From assembly GCA_936450465.1 (NCBI GenBank), contig OW388300.1, positions 20,585,232 through 20,649,231 of the forward strand: a stretch of DNA of 64,000 nucleotides, in the 5' to 3' direction. This DNA comes from Gibbula magus (Eukaryota > Mollusca > Gastropoda > Trochida > Trochidae). Position 1 is the first letter of the stretch; every line of letters starts with the position of its first letter. The position numbers and the translations under genes are program-made. The notes beneath the pieces were generated by a model, which was not told the origin of the DNA, did no database searches, and saw nothing but the letters and a program-made list of their open reading frames with translations. This document shows positions 38,176 through 51,100 of the stretch, in pieces.

Positions 38176-39545
38176 ACCGGCATCTGCTAATCTTCCAATC
38201 GTTGCTCATATCCGTTAAACTGTTTACACATGACATCATACTTACCCGATTATTTTTTTTATTGATACAAACACAAAATGGGTAAACATTGCCGATCAGT
38301 TGGTACTCTGTTCGAAACTCTCAGGAAATCACCGAAATTTACCAGAACTAACGGTAATGTTTACATATTTTGCTGTCATCCATTTCCCCAATTATACTTC
38401 AAACTGCAGATGCTAATTACAAATGTTATTACTAATATTATTTCCTAATATTGATATTTAATATTATATCCTAAATATTTTAACAAGATATAACACTGAT
38501 TCATTTCAATAAGACGATTCATTAGAATTTGACTAAACTTAGTATCTTCATGAAAATCTACAACAATAAGAACATTATCATAATTTATATCAATTGAAAT
38601 AATAAGTTCAAATAGTAATGCCGAAATTATAAATCCTAAAACAATCTACATCACTACAACCACTACCATAATTCGTAGTCAAATTGGTCTCGTACGAACA
38701 GTGACATAAATTTTAATGGAATACAATAAAATCATAATAAAAAGTTTCAGATCAATGAAACATATTAAACGATCAGAATAAAATACACAAAGAAAGAAAG
38801 CCAATTCCTGGTCGTTTCAAATATATCTTAATACGTACATACGAATTAAGTTTTGATTACGAACTTGTCACAATACACCGAGGCTTCGCTTAGTTTAGGA
38901 TTCGCTCTGACTTGCAAACGAAATATCGTTATGAAAATCAATGTAATTACTACTAATAAACTGAATTTCCGTTTAATATGTGTTATTTTACTATTGAATT
39001 TATATCAACAAGGGTATTTCAGAAGTAATCTAAATTTAAATACTAATGAAATGGTCTAGATTTTTTTTCAAAATTATCAAAATGTTCAAACCTCGCGTCG
39101 CCCGAACGGGAACAGCTGACAACAGTTGCAAATCTTAATTGTCCAAGCATATATTCCCGATTTAGTTCAGCAATCTACTGTTAAAAATCTTATATTTATT
39201 TGATCTGGGGATCGTAAATTATTACTTTTGGGCAGCGGGGGCGATCATAACCAGGTCCTTACGGTTTTTAAAAAAACATGCATGACAGGCCCGCACCTCT
39301 CGCCATTGAAAACAGCGGCGTCTCCTATTTTCGTGGTGTGTCTTTCATAGCGTAATCTCGTCGTTTCACGCTCTCGTTCTGGCAACATGGCGGCGCCCTG
39401 TGAGTCCGATAATTGCGTTTTTTTCTCTGTTTGAATTTTTATTACAGAAGTTCCAATGTACCTAAAAAATATTGGATAGGATGTATCGATAGCCCAACAA
39501 ACATTCTTTTATTAGCTTTATTTTCATTTTGCGATGGAATATTCC
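38176..39545. other. interior of the 4.66-kb element, right part
   Basis: AT-rich and unrecognised. The last 260 bp mirror the left end (GGCGGCGCCC, TGGAATATTCC) as the right TIR. Confidence 0.45.
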
Positions 39546-39546
39546 T

Positions 39547-40650
39547 TTAAGAACGTGGACTGAGTTGTGGAGAACGTGGACTGAGTTGTAGAACTGTGGA
39601 CTGTTGTAAAACTGTGTTTTAGTTGTTAGGAACGTGGACTGAGTTGAAGAATTGTGTTTTAGATGCTGGGAACGTGAACCTATACATAATTGTAGAATTG
39701 TGTTTTAGATGTTGAGAACGTGGACTGATTTGAAGAACTGTGTTTTAGATGTTGAGAACGTTAACTAAGTTGTACAACTGTGATTTAGATGTTGGGAACG
39801 TGGACTGAGTTGTGGAACTGTGTTTTAGATGTTGCGAACGTGAACTGAGTTGTACAACTGTGTTTTAGATGTTGAGAACGTGAACGTATACGTAATTGTA
39901 GAATTGTGTTTTAGTTGTTGAGAACGTGAACTGAGTTGTACAACTGTGTTTTAGTTGTTGAAAACGTGGACTGAGTTGTGGAACTGTGTTTTAGATGTTG
40001 AGAACGTGGACTGAGTTGTATAACTAACTGTGTTTTAGATGTTGAGAACGTGGACTGATTTGAAGAACTGTGTTTTAGATTTTGAGAACGTTAACTAAGT
40101 TGTACAACTGTGTTTTAGATGTTGGGAACGTGGACTGAGTTGTGGAACTGTGTTTTAGATGTTGAGATCTTGGACTGAGTTGTAGAAGTTTATTTTAGTT
40201 GTTTTGAACGTGGACTGAGTTGTAGAAGTGTAGTTTAGTTGTTGAGAACGAGGAATGAATGAGTCGAAGAATTGTTTCAGTTGTCGAGAACTTGGACTGA
40301 GTTGAAGAACTGTGTTTTAGATGTTGAGAAAGTGAATCAAGTTGTAGACCTGTGTTTTAGTTGGTGCGAACGTGGACTGACTTGTTGAGAACGTGGACTG
40401 GCTTGTGGACTGAATTGTAGAACTGTGTTTTAGATGTTGAGAACGTGGACTGAGTTGTGAAACTGTGTTTTATTGAGAACGTTGACTGGGTTGTAGAACT
40501 GTGTTTTAGATTTTGAGAACGTTGACTGAATTGTAGAACTGTGTTTTAGATGTTGCGAACGTGGATCGAGCTTTAGAAGTGTGTTTTAGATGTTTAGAAT
40601 GTGAAAGAGTTGTAGAATTGTGTTGTAGAATGGGTACGAGTTGTAGTATT
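39547..40650 (-). repeat. right arm continuation after the nested insertion
   Basis: The 40-bp units resume immediately (AAGAACGTGGACTGAG) and become increasingly irregular towards 40650, with partial units and unit-length changes. Beyond that only isolated phrases remain (GAACGTGAACGAGTTG near 40780). Confidence 0.93.
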
Positions 40651-42370
40651 TTTTGGTATAGGAGTTGAGAACATGAAACTCATTGAAAAATCGTGTTTTA
40701 AAAATCAGGTTGATAAATTGTTTAGCAGATGTAAAAAAAACATTAGTAAAATTCGTAGGACCGTGTTCAAAATGTTTTGAACGTGAACGAGTTGAAGAAT
40801 TATGTTGTATTTAGATCTTGAGAATGTGAAACCGCAAACCGTCTCAAAACCTGATACGCAGTTGGATTTCACGCTATATTACCGTTGGAATATTCAAAAT
40901 AAACTTTCGACCAATCATGCTTGGCCTCTTCATACTTTGGAAAAAGCATATGACCAACGAACACGGCTGTAACAAATTTGTAACCACGTGACCATGTGGG
41001 TTATCCGAAATAATTATCCCCTTTTACTACGAAAAGATATTTTGACTAAACATCTAAAATAGAAACGACCGTTGTGTTATTCTGAGTCTGAATGTTAGTA
41101 TACATAAGATTTTTCAATTCAAAGTCATTTTACACCTCCATGAGCAGACATGTACCAATTCAAGTGCATTATTTCGCACTGCAGTTTCGGAAATCAAAGA
41201 AACTTTACAAGCTAATGTTATACGCGCGGAGCAAGCATATACTAAACGATAATAGTGGTTGTCAATCAACACACCAACCTTCCACTCAGTCAATATTTTC
41301 AATGCCAATCAGACTTACACAATTGTACTCAATGTACTGTTATTGAATTAATGATAGTGAAGCTTGTAGATGTATAAGCACATATTGGATAGAACCATAT
41401 TTATGTCCAAACTGATGGCACCAAGCATGAGGATACCGGGCCATTATCCTTGTATTAAAAAAGATCCATATGCCTTCCTTCCACAAATAAACAGAATATG
41501 CTTCATAATCAATCGAATTGGTACACTTTAAATTTGCAAATGTTTAACGAATGGTTGACTGCTTGTTTCACGGGAAATAGGCCAACATATTCTTATTGCT
41601 TGAATCTAACAATGACACAACTCTCAACAACGGTTTGATCAAATTCATAATATAGGCCTACTTCAAAATTTGAGCAAAAGCACCCGGGAGTTGCGCTCTT
41701 AAATAAATCGGGGAAGTTGAATGTTCACTTTCATTTTCAAATGATAGATTATATGTAATTTTATTTTATTTATGAATAAATAATGTATGTAAATTGGAAA
41801 GCATATACATGTACGCAACTTAAATGATCGAGGTACAACAAAATTATTTGCGACTTTTGAATTGAATAACTAATTGTGTGATTAGTAATCAAAGCTTTTA
41901 TCCCCCCAAAATGACCATAATGCAGGCTTCATTTTGCTATATGTATATATGACATACATATCCTTTTGATAATATATTTTAGCCTCAACAAGATGCCTCC
42001 AGCCATGCCTTTTTAAAGGCTTTTCTTGTTATCTAGGGGTTGACGATCTGGGCAATCTCAGCTAAAACATTGTTAACAAGAAAAAACAATGGTTTTTGGT
42101 CATCACCTGTGAGGCCTTATTTCGGGTCAAGGGGTCACCAAATCTACAATTTAGCATCCAAGTATGGCCAAGCAGTACACATACAATTTCAGTTCTTTAG
42201 AGTGACTGGTTCTGGAGAAGAATTTGAAAATGTTTTTTTACGTCATGACCCTTGTTACCCTTATTTGAAGTAAAAATTAACGATAACATAAACAAAAAAC
42301 TCCAGAAGAAGGTATCAGAATTTTATATTTATAATAAGTTACAATAAAGTGAGACGAAACAGAGAATTTT
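40651..42370. other. right subterminal region of the 37-kb element
   Basis: No gene recognised. A stretch at about 41980-42280 (GGCTTTTCTTGTTATCTAGG, GTCATCACCTGTGAGG, TTCGGGTCAAGGGG) has the look of an interspersed repeat, but no second copy is in the window. Confidence 0.4.
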
Positions 42371-42379
42371 AATCACCAT

Positions 42380-42513
42380 TAGTCCCCCCTCCAGTCTCCA
42401 TAATACACCTCTATGTCTCCTCAATCGACCCCCCCCCCCCCCCCCCCCCGGACCACCCCCCCCCCCCCCCCCAACCGACCCCCACCCCCCTCGACCCGAC
42501 CCCTTCCCCCTCA

Positions 42514-42544
<31 letters not shown>

Positions 42545-42545
42545 T
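42380..42545 (+). repeat. poly-C / C-rich low-complexity tract with CA run
   Basis: Several C runs of 12-20 bases separated by GACC and ACCACC, ending in a short CA repeat. The glycine-rich minus-strand frames are artefacts. Confidence 0.95.
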
Positions 42546-42699
42546 AAAAAGTAAGATCCATTTCCGTTTGTAATAATTGCCGTGTTTTATAGTCACCATT
42601 TAGTGTATAACTCTGTTCGTTTCTTTTTATTCCGTGTTTTTCTTCTTACCACAACAAAACCACCTACCATAAGTTAAAGCGTACAGATGCAAACAACGA

Positions 42700-42778
42700 A
42701 GATTGCAGCGTTCGGGAACACGTTAATGACAGTCGAAATCATCATGAGAACGCGTTCTGTGTTGAATACAACTAGTTT
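42700..42778. other. right subterminal palindromes
   Basis: GAACACGTTA, GAACGCGTTC (about 42750) and CAACTAGTTT sit within 100 bp of the right terminus. GAACGCGTTC sits in the same way near the left terminus. Confidence 0.6.
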
Positions 42779-42809
42779 CAAAATGTCACCTCCAGGGCTC
42801 GATATCTAT
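42779..42809 (-). repeat. right TIR and target duplication of the 37-kb element
   Basis: Plus strand AAATGTCACCT, then GGGCTCGATAT, then CTAT. It is the inverse of 5665-5695, differing by three bases in the middle. Confidence 0.8.
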
Positions 42810-43300
42810 ATGTCCATTAGTGCAATATTTACATTTTCTATCGATAAGTGGTGTTACAGGACGTGTAAATCTACCACGTTCTATTTCTAATGGGAGCGTT
42901 CCACAACGTAGCTTACTAATAATACTTCTTTCAGAACGGTCTAAATTACAAGTGACATAAGTTTCTGCTTACAGCACAGTCTTAAAACGACGATATGTTC
43001 GCAATTTGTTACCATTAATCAAACCTTTATCATTCCATAAATCAGCAAGCCAATTATAATTGTCTAAAAGTAACAACAACTCTTTTGCAACATCAAAATC
43101 AACATTTGACAAATTAAAAACATCTGTAAACGGTAAATCCCATGTGGTAATCATGTTTAAAACACGGTTATACCAAGAACTCCTAAAACGGCGTGACCAT
43201 ACATTGATGATTGATACAGTGTTACATTACGACGTTTGTATACGGCGCCAGAATCATCTCACAGTAATCAGCTCACAGCCATTGAACCAGAAGAGTCAGG
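42806..43300 (-). mobile_element. LINE C-terminal region, upstream part of the split LINE
   Basis: Minus strand: INVWSRRFRSSWYNRVLNMI, then FNLSNVDFDVAKELLLLLDN and LRTYRRFKTVL, one in-frame TAA, then AETYVTCNLDRSERSIISKL, RCGTLPLEIERGRF and KCKYCTNGHI, where it is cut. The next LINE residues (EDEVHFLLGC) are at about 5660 on the same strand. The 5' side fades near 43300, a normal 5' truncation. Confidence 0.88.
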
Positions 43301-43400
43301 TATAATCCCTTGTCACAACATGCCCCCACAGTTAATCTCTTGTCATAACATGCCCCCTCTTAATTCCTTGTCATAACATATACCCAGGGGGCACCCTGAG
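43300..43400 (+). repeat. three tandem copies of a unit of about 30 bp
   Basis: CTTGTCACAACATGCCCCC, CTTGTCATAACATGCCCCC and CTTGTCATAACATATACCC in a row. Confidence 0.75.
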
Positions 43401-44665
43401 GTACCCCCGGCCATGGTTCGGTTAAGCCACGCGAGTTCATTTCCCTTGTGAGACCATTTAAATGCCCTTCAAAGACCTCATTTGAAACTTTTCAAATTAA
43501 AATGGCCACTCGAAGGTAGTTCAAGTGATCTGACTGACGTAGCGATAACGAAACACTCGAGAGTACAGTTTTAAATATGGCACCAATATGGAATCGTCAA
43601 CCAGTTAAACGGATAAAAGTCCGTGCTTTACTTGATTACCAGTGATTTGAACTTAGATTGGATGCAACATTGGCAAGAGACAAGATATAATGACCTATAT
43701 TTTTCATCCGTAAAACAGTCACATAAAAATCGCCGGAAGGGGCTTTACAATAGAGCCAAGGAAATGCTTACATTTCGGCAAGATAGACACGGGAGCCTGT
43801 CTCTTGACCTCACTGATTTAGTATCGTTCCCGTTATAGCGTCGCCCTGCAGGTAAAAACTGAAATGAAAAATGAATGATAAAACGCAAGTTTTATGGTAT
43901 GCTATTTAAACATAATTGTATAGCCGAATGCAATATAATAATATTGTCTTCTGCTACTAATCTTTGTTTTCCTCATCCTATTTATCGATTGGTATGTCCA
44001 AAAAAAATTATAACGTAAATAATCAGCTTACAATTAAAAAAAATGTTTACCAGTTTACATTGTATACGCATTCTTTTGGTATGCTAATGGTTTCTTGCTA
44101 TGTATACTAGACATATTAAAACACGTGTTTGAATTGCCAATCCTCATTGTATAACCTACTCACGCCTTGAGATACTCTTCATTAAAGTAACTCATATATT
44201 GTCTCCATTGACTCCTCACAAGTGTTAATATTATCTTTAAATGCATATTGTTTTACTCTGCATGCCGCCTGATGAAGGAGTAAGCATATGCTCAAAACGC
44301 TGTGTATGTTCACAAAAAAATAAGTAACGATTGTTATACTACCTCCTTATACTTCGAACACTCAAAATCATATAATAATTCACAAAAATAAATATAAGAA
44401 AAGAATATTCTTTCTTTACGAAAATATCGGTATAAAACGAAACTAAGATCCATGGGTACCCGATGTGCATTTAATCTCCTTTTAGTTGGCACAGTACAGT
44501 CTTCTACAGACTTCTTTCTTTGTTCATTTTGCTTGCACAAACATGTAGATATCTAGAAATGTGTCTATTTCAACCCAGCGAAATGTGCCAAGCGGCTGTT
44601 TCAAAGTTGATTGATATCTCACTAACTAAAATACATACAGGCTGTTCTTGCATTATGCCAAGGTC
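43401..44665. other. no recognised gene
   Basis: AT-rich sequence; short frames only. AAGGAGTAAGCATATGCTCA (about 44275) resembles a phrase in the hairpin at 57016-57190. Confidence 0.4.
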
Positions 44666-44673
44666 TGCATTAA

Positions 44674-44991
44674 AGGCGCTATACTGAAATAAATGTGCTC
44701 TCACAAAAATATAAACAAGTGTTGACAGTGGCTAAATAAAAGTTCTAAATCAAAACAAAAAAAACACTATAAATTATAAATATCGTAATATGAGACCTAC
44801 AAATCTACCTTTCTCACTGAAGGGTTTCACACCACTGTCACGCTATACGTTGCACGTTTTCTATGGATACGGCTTATCGGGTGGTGAAATGAGATTTTTT
44901 ACCCATTAACGTACCGATATATTGTATAAACTTCAATAATAAATGACAAATTTGATCATACATAATATGCAAACAACGTGCTACAGCGCCT
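44674..44991. mobile_element. TTAA-flanked MITE, distinct interior
   Basis: Flanked by TTAA (44670-44673 and 44992-44995). The ends are AGGCGCTATACTG and CGTGCTACAGCGCCT, the same TIR family as the element at 56124, but the interior of about 290 bp differs from the other copies. Confidence 0.75.
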
Positions 44992-44995
44992 TTAA

Positions 44996-45840
44996 AGTAG
45001 AACAAAGATTTGTCCTTGACGTCCTGTAAGAAACATGTAGGGAAAGCAATGGTAACTGTTGTGTTAAATGAAGCTCATAAGATCTTATAACAACAAAACA
45101 TCTTGAGAAGATCGCCTTTCTTTCGTAGAAAAAACCCACAATGCATCAAGAGTCATTTTCGAAAATGATTGTGTAAAACAATCTGATTTTATTTCTATTC
45201 ATGTAGTGTATAGAGGATATTAAACGATCTTCAATTTAATACAATTTCTTAAATGAGTTAATGTTTGATAAAATTTGGTATCAAACGAGCTTAAGCGAGT
45301 ATGATAACAAAGCATTTTTATTTTAATAAAGGTGGTATTAACGTTTAGCGTTCTATTTAATTTATTACATGCCCAAATTAATCAAGCGAGTTAGCCGACC
45401 TGGTGAAACCTTTAGATTTCAACTAGGCATGCATAATTGTAATGTCGGTTTGACAATTTTGACATCACAAACATACACTATTGTTACGTCATACTAGCGG
45501 CGATATTTTACTAGTTTAATATTGCCGTACAAAAATTACAATGTACTATCTTCCATAGGCATGTAATATGTTTGGTTACCTCCATATCTAGATCTTAAAT
45601 GGGTGACAGTCATCAAACGACATCAGTTTTGCTGCTTGGATCTAGTGATTTAAAACGTTTATGTTTAACAATTAACACGGTGTGATTGCTAACACGGCAA
45701 AATGTTCTGAAAGTTTTGTTAAATATTCCTGCCATGATTCTATATCAAATTAATGAAATAAATGTGTACGACGTAATCGCGTATATATGTATTTCAAGTG
45801 CAGCTACAGTAGTAAGAAATTATCCAATAAAATCCACATG
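44996..45840. other. no recognised gene
   Basis: AT-rich sequence without coding or repeat signal that I can name. Confidence 0.4.
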
Positions 45841-45844
45841 CCAA

Positions 45845-46080
45845 TAAACGCTCTCCAAACCGTAAATGAAGCACAACCTTGTGTCAATTTTAAATTGGCT
45901 AATCTTGTATTTTATAGAAGGCATATCCCCATGGCACTTTCTGAACTCAAGACCGCTTTGTGGTTTCTTAAACCCGTCTGGGAAGATAATAAGCTTCATT
46001 TGATAAAATCGACCACTTAAAAGCTTCAAAATGTTGCCTTGCCCGAAATAGCCTATTTAAGATTGATCACTTTTAAAGAA
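45845..46080 (+). repeat. single-arm copy of the 470-1975 inverted-repeat family
   Basis: ACAACCTTGTGTCAA, CTTGTATTTTATAGAAGG, CCCGTCTGGGA, AAAGCTTCAAAATGTTG and AAGATTGATCAC align in order with the right arm at 1640-1975. Confidence 0.65.
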
Positions 46081-46845
46081 AAGTATCGTGTGCTAGACAC
46101 TCAGTATTAGCTGACATGTAGAATACCCAAGAAATAAATATAAATGAACGCGCTATTTGAACTGCATATTTTTATTATCATTTTTTTATTTAAGAAACAA
46201 GTTGGCTTATTGGTGATTTATGTTCTAAGGTTGAAATTACCTGCCATTTACTAAATGACGTGTTTATTTTTTTTAGATTAAATGATAATCGAAATTCATC
46301 CACAATTTGTCATATCAAATACACTTCCTATATGCCATAATATCTTAGTTTAAAGTTTTAAGGATTGTTTAATTTATACGTATTTATACGACATATATCT
46401 ACATCAACCATTATGCCTTTCAGCATAATATTTATTTTAATTTTGATGGAAAGATTCGATTGAACATCTTATATTTACTTCAAGTATTTTTGCAAGACTT
46501 ATTTTAAGAAGGTATAAGACAAATCGGCATATTTTGAACACGAATATATATTGTCCTTATGAATTCATTGTTAGTTAACGTCTATCTAACAAAACACATG
46601 ATGGCAAATATAAAATGTTTCTCTGCTCTAGTTAATACATTACATTATGCGAATGTAACATTTCACAGATGCCTTTCATATGTCCAGTTATAGTACACAA
46701 GCATGCATTCATCTAATGCAATAATTCTCACATTCCAGAAGACACTGTCAAATGGCTCTTTCACTTGTACAGGTTTTAAAAAATATAAAAAATAAAATAA
46801 AAAAACAAGCAATATTTGTACTCTGCAGAATGAAATATTCACACC
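46081..46845. other. no recognised gene
   Basis: AT-rich; nothing supportable. Confidence 0.4.
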
Positions 46846-46849
46846 CCCA

Positions 46850-47237
46850 TTCATCCTCGGTTACCCATGGTTTTATATATGCTCCGTTGTTACTCTCTAC
46901 TATATCATCCATGGGAAACTCTATCAGAGAAATATGTACTAAAATTACCCGCCCTCGGCCGGCGTGAGGAAGTCAGTTACCAAAGAAAATATGATAAGAC
47001 GGACATGGTCAAGGGAGATAACCTATGACGGATGGCTAACAACATGACCTCGCATGCTTTGCAACGAAGTGATATGAATTGTCATTGGTTCGCAGGTCCA
47101 AGCTGCGCAGCAGTTTGATTGGCTTACTCCGGCCAAGGGCGGATAATTTGAGTACAGATTTTTCTGATAAGGTTTCCCATGGGTGATATAGTGGAGAGTA
47201 ACGGAGCATATATAAAACCATGGGTAACCGAGGGTGA
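46850..47237. mobile_element. MITE with TIRs of about 120 bp
   Basis: The left arm (46850-46970) and right arm (about 47115-47237) are inverted copies: TCATCCTCGGTTACCCATGG and TTTTATATATGCTCCGTT on the left, the complement on the right, with few differences. No coding capacity. The unrelated centre is about 145 bp. Confidence 0.85.
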
Positions 47238-47629
47238 CCCCCATTAGAAAATATCTTAATTCAATCTAATCATTGTATACGTTTTATTGATTCATTTAAT
47301 ACATTGATACTTATATGTAAATGTAACAGGACCATATACTGGATTACCATTACGAAGATGTCTAGTTATCACAATGATAACACGGTACTATATGGTGAGA
47401 GTTTATTGTTGACACCACAATAATCGTAAATCAGTCTGAGAAATAAATGTCAACACTACGGATTCGGTTGTTTCTTTCAATTATTTATCAAACACATACA
47501 TGTTTATTAACAGTGATAAGAAAACGGGACCTTTGTATAATAAATATGAAAAATAGTTGTATTGTGTTTACTCTAGTTGTTATGGCAATACATTTATGTA
47601 ATCGATTGTATCAACCCCTTGAGTGCCAT

Positions 47630-47737
47630 GGCCCATATTTTCGAAATTCTCTTAGCGCTAAGACAGTCGTAAATGCCATACATTAACATTGGCTTACGGC
47701 TATCTTAGCACTATTACAGCTTCGAAAATATGGGCCC
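47630..47737. mobile_element. short MITE / hairpin (about 108 bp)
   Basis: GGCCCATATTTTCGAA at the left and TTCGAAAATATGGGCC at the right. The arms continue with CTCTTAGCGCTAAGA and TCTTAGCACTATTA. The remainder forms the loop. Confidence 0.85.
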
Positions 47738-48123
47738 AGAGTCGTAAGTTCCTTTCACAGGTGTTGATATGTCCATATCCAAATAATAACTGGATAACGA
47801 GCATCCGTGCAAAATTATATATTGCCTCTTTTACCTTGAATACGAATTATTAGACATTTAATGATAAAAAGGTCAGCATATTAATAGAAAATTTATCACA
47901 AAACATCGATATTATTGAGTGAAAGGCTGACAAATGAATGACGATTATTAATAACTTACATGTGCTACACAGTATTTCTAAACAGTTCGATGATAACATT
48001 TAAACGCTAGAATTCAAATATGTTCTCTCCCTTTAGCAAGGTACTATTTCCAGTCGCGGCTGTTGGTTATTTTGCTTTTCAAGTATACCTGTGATATCAA
48101 ACCATTTGTATATTTACCCGCAG
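47738..48123. other. intron upstream of the first visible GPCR exon
   Basis: No exon recognised. A signal-peptide exon and the first ECD cysteine must lie further 5'. The open frame at 47447-47686 has no hydrophobic leader followed by a usable phase-1 donor that I could support. Confidence 0.4.
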
Positions 48124-51100
48124 GTTTGTTCTGTCCTGGAACGTGGGACAATGTGATGTGTTGGAACGACACACCTGCGGGTATAGAGGCCGAACAACCA
48201 TGTCCAACCTACATCAACGGCTTTGACCAAGCAGGTGACGTATACATTAAGCTGTGTTAAAGGGGCAGTAGCACGTTTTTTCGCTCAAATAAGTCCATGA
48301 AATGTATTTGGAAAATTATGTCACTACCAGTAAAACACCCTTCTCTCTTCAGAAAATCAAATTAAAAGATGAGTGTACATGGTTCCTAAAGCCATGGGAA
48401 TTGTTTTTGTCATTTCAAATAATAACATGTGTTCACAATAAAATGGCCGCCATGCAATTTTGGCATTATACGCAACACCGTTATTACCACTACGGATAAT
48501 TGGTTTGTGTAATGAGATGTTTTACCCTCTGAAGTTAATATAAATGACATAAACTATCATTATAAATGTGAAATTTGAAAGAAAAAAAAAATTTGCGTAA
48601 AAACGTGCTACTGCCCCTGTGTATGGAATTGTCTTGTTGCCAAATCCATACACAAAAAGGCTCTACAATAAAACAAAACTATTGAAATAGTCTTGACATT
48701 TATAAACCTACAGTGATGTAATTCAGACGAATTGAGAATTATACATATTATGTGAATGACACACATGGAAAATTACTCCCCAACAACACAATGGATGCAC
48801 CTTCAATGATGAATGACTTTGTAGAGCGCTAAAAGTCAAGGTGTCTGATCTAAGCGTTATATGACATATTTGTATGTGTATAAAGTATAAAGTAAAGTGT
48901 ATTTACAAAAGTGGAGGAAAGGGTGTTATTCGTGAAATGAGTTCTACGACCATGTTTGTGAAAAGGTAGCTGATACTTATTTTGTACGAATTCTTATGCC
49001 CCGAATTGAAAATTCCGAGGGTGTATTGCTTTTCACCTGTCCGTCTGTCCGCTTGTTGTGGCTAGACCTTTCAGATGAGGTCATATTTCTATCATATCAT
49101 ATTTCCATGACCTTGAGCAGGAACCATTTTTCAGAAAGTTTAACCTTGGTCATAATTTTCTGGTCACTTATAGATCTTTGAAGCTTGCCATATGTATCTA
49201 TTGCGATGAGACCTTTCAGATGAGATAACAACGTTTGACCTTGTGACATTGACCTTGCCGCACGTTCCATTCTCCCCAAAGTTAGCATAGGTCAATGACA
49301 TAAATATTTGATACCTAACAATACTCATTCACAAGCAATATTGGTCTCTATAATATTTTAATTTCAAACTATGCTTATATCCGGGGAATCAGTGTTTTAC
49401 AAACACATCGTATTAACTCAGTTATGACAAAATCGTAAAAACACAAATATTTTCCTCAGTCGGAATGTGAAAGGGGAAATACACAGGGAATCCGGAACGG
49501 TTATTACGACCTGCCAACTATCTGTCACAATTCTACGACAGCAACAGTTTTACAGAGGCAACTGACACAGAGGCGTTGATACTTTCCCCATGGAATTCTC
49601 CTTGAACACAATTAAATTCTCTTTACACAATAAAGAAGCGTAGAATTCAATGAATGATATACTTATTTGTGTCCACAATGTCGAGACTATGGAATATATC
49701 CAATGCTGTTCGCTTCAAGTTAGAATGTTTTGCTGCGAGTTCACAGATTTCTAATTGTTTCAATTTAATTAAATTTCGATAACATGTATTGTATTGTAAC
49801 AATTCACATCATTAAGAAATGAACATAGATAATTTGAAATTCAATTGTTGCTATATTATGGTATATTGTATACTAAGCTGCTGCATTTAGTAAGGTCACT
49901 ATATCATGGTACTTGATTTAGGGATGATCAACTTCTTTACACTTACAATGGCGACGTTTCAGTATTCCCTATACCTTTGCCAAGCGTATTATGAAAAGAA
50001 AAAAGTTGATCATCCATAAAATCAGTTCTTTTCTTTTCTGCTATTTTCTAAAAATAATGTCAGTTTATTTCCTCACTGTGTCGATAAAAGGTGAATTACC
50101 ACTGATCTAGCACTCCATGTTTTGTTTACCTTGTTTCAGAGTTTGCCACTAAGATATGTTTGGAAGACGGGACATGGTTCAAAATAAACAGCAGCGGCAA
50201 ACCATGGACCAACTACACCACGTGCAACAAGGGGACCATGCTACCGATAGACCCCATCATACAGGTTATTTAGCATAGATATATCCTTCGTATAGGGGGC
50301 GGGATAGCGCAGTGGTTAGCGCGTTCGGCTTCGGATCAAGAGGTCCGGGGTTCGAATCCCGCCAGGGGCACGGCAACTGTGTCTGTAGGCAGTAAGGTTT
50401 GGGTGCATTGCTACACTAATTTCAACGTACCCATGGTTCGTTAGTTCCAGCCGATGCTCGCAGGTTTCACCGCAATGCATAGCCACATGGCGTTGCGGGC
50501 TTTCTCCCTGCCATAATATTAGCAGCAGCCATATAAGTGAAATACTCTTGAAAGCGGAGTTAAATCCCAACTCACCTCACCTCCTTCATATAGACCCAAA
50601 AATGAATGGTTATCCCATTTATAAGAAATTTAAGTTATTAAAAGTGTTTTTTCAAAAATGATATAAGATGAAATGAAAGGTAACTCATATATATCAGGTC
50701 AATTAATTTATCAGTGCATTATAAACGTAAACTAAGAATAGTGCACTGATTGTTGTTTTTGTAAATAACACGTTTGTATACAGGCGTCCCATGAATCTGA
50801 TTGGTATGTTCACATCCTTGTTTTACCGGAAACGACTATTTTCTCAATCAGGAGCACTTGCCGCGCGTGAAGCTGATGTACACGATTGGATACTCTCTGT
50901 CCTTGACCTTCCTTATCCTCGCCGTCGCCATCATGGTTTACTTCAAGTAAGAGACGTTTACTTTACGGTTCATCATAATATTTACGCATTATTTTCCAAT
51001 AACTTTTTCTAGTTACTTAATCTGTAAGAGGACCTATACAAGACGGTTTTGATCAATTTTAGAATCCAAACTTATTTTTTTTTTATATCCTGTATTGCAA

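Larger units (their letters stand above)
34890..39546. mobile_element. 4.66-kb TIR element inserted in the right arm
   Basis: It interrupts the 40-bp array. The ends are AGGAATATTCCA (left) and, reverse-complemented, AGGAATATTCCA (right), with a likely TTA target duplication (34887-34889 and 39547-39549). Removing it restores the array phrase GATGTTAAGAACGTGG. The TIRs extend imperfectly for about 200 bp: both sides carry GGGCGCCGCCAT about 150 bp in and GACACACC further in. No intact transposase is visible. It contains other repeats and LINE fragments, so it has been accumulating insertions for some time. Confidence 0.75.

Noticed and set aside
6950..40650. Centromeric or other simple satellite block
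   Set aside because: Defined termini, a target duplication and mirror-image arms fit a bounded element better; centromere function cannot be judged from sequence.
42329..42599. Gly-rich minus-strand frames
   Set aside because: Translations of the poly-C tract.
47447..47686. Signal-peptide exon of the receptor
   Set aside because: Weakly hydrophobic with several basic breaks, no phase-1 donor in place, and its 3' part overlaps a MITE.
50298..50372. Functional tRNA-Arg gene
   Set aside because: The acceptor stem does not pair, and the sequence continues into a SINE body shared with other copies.
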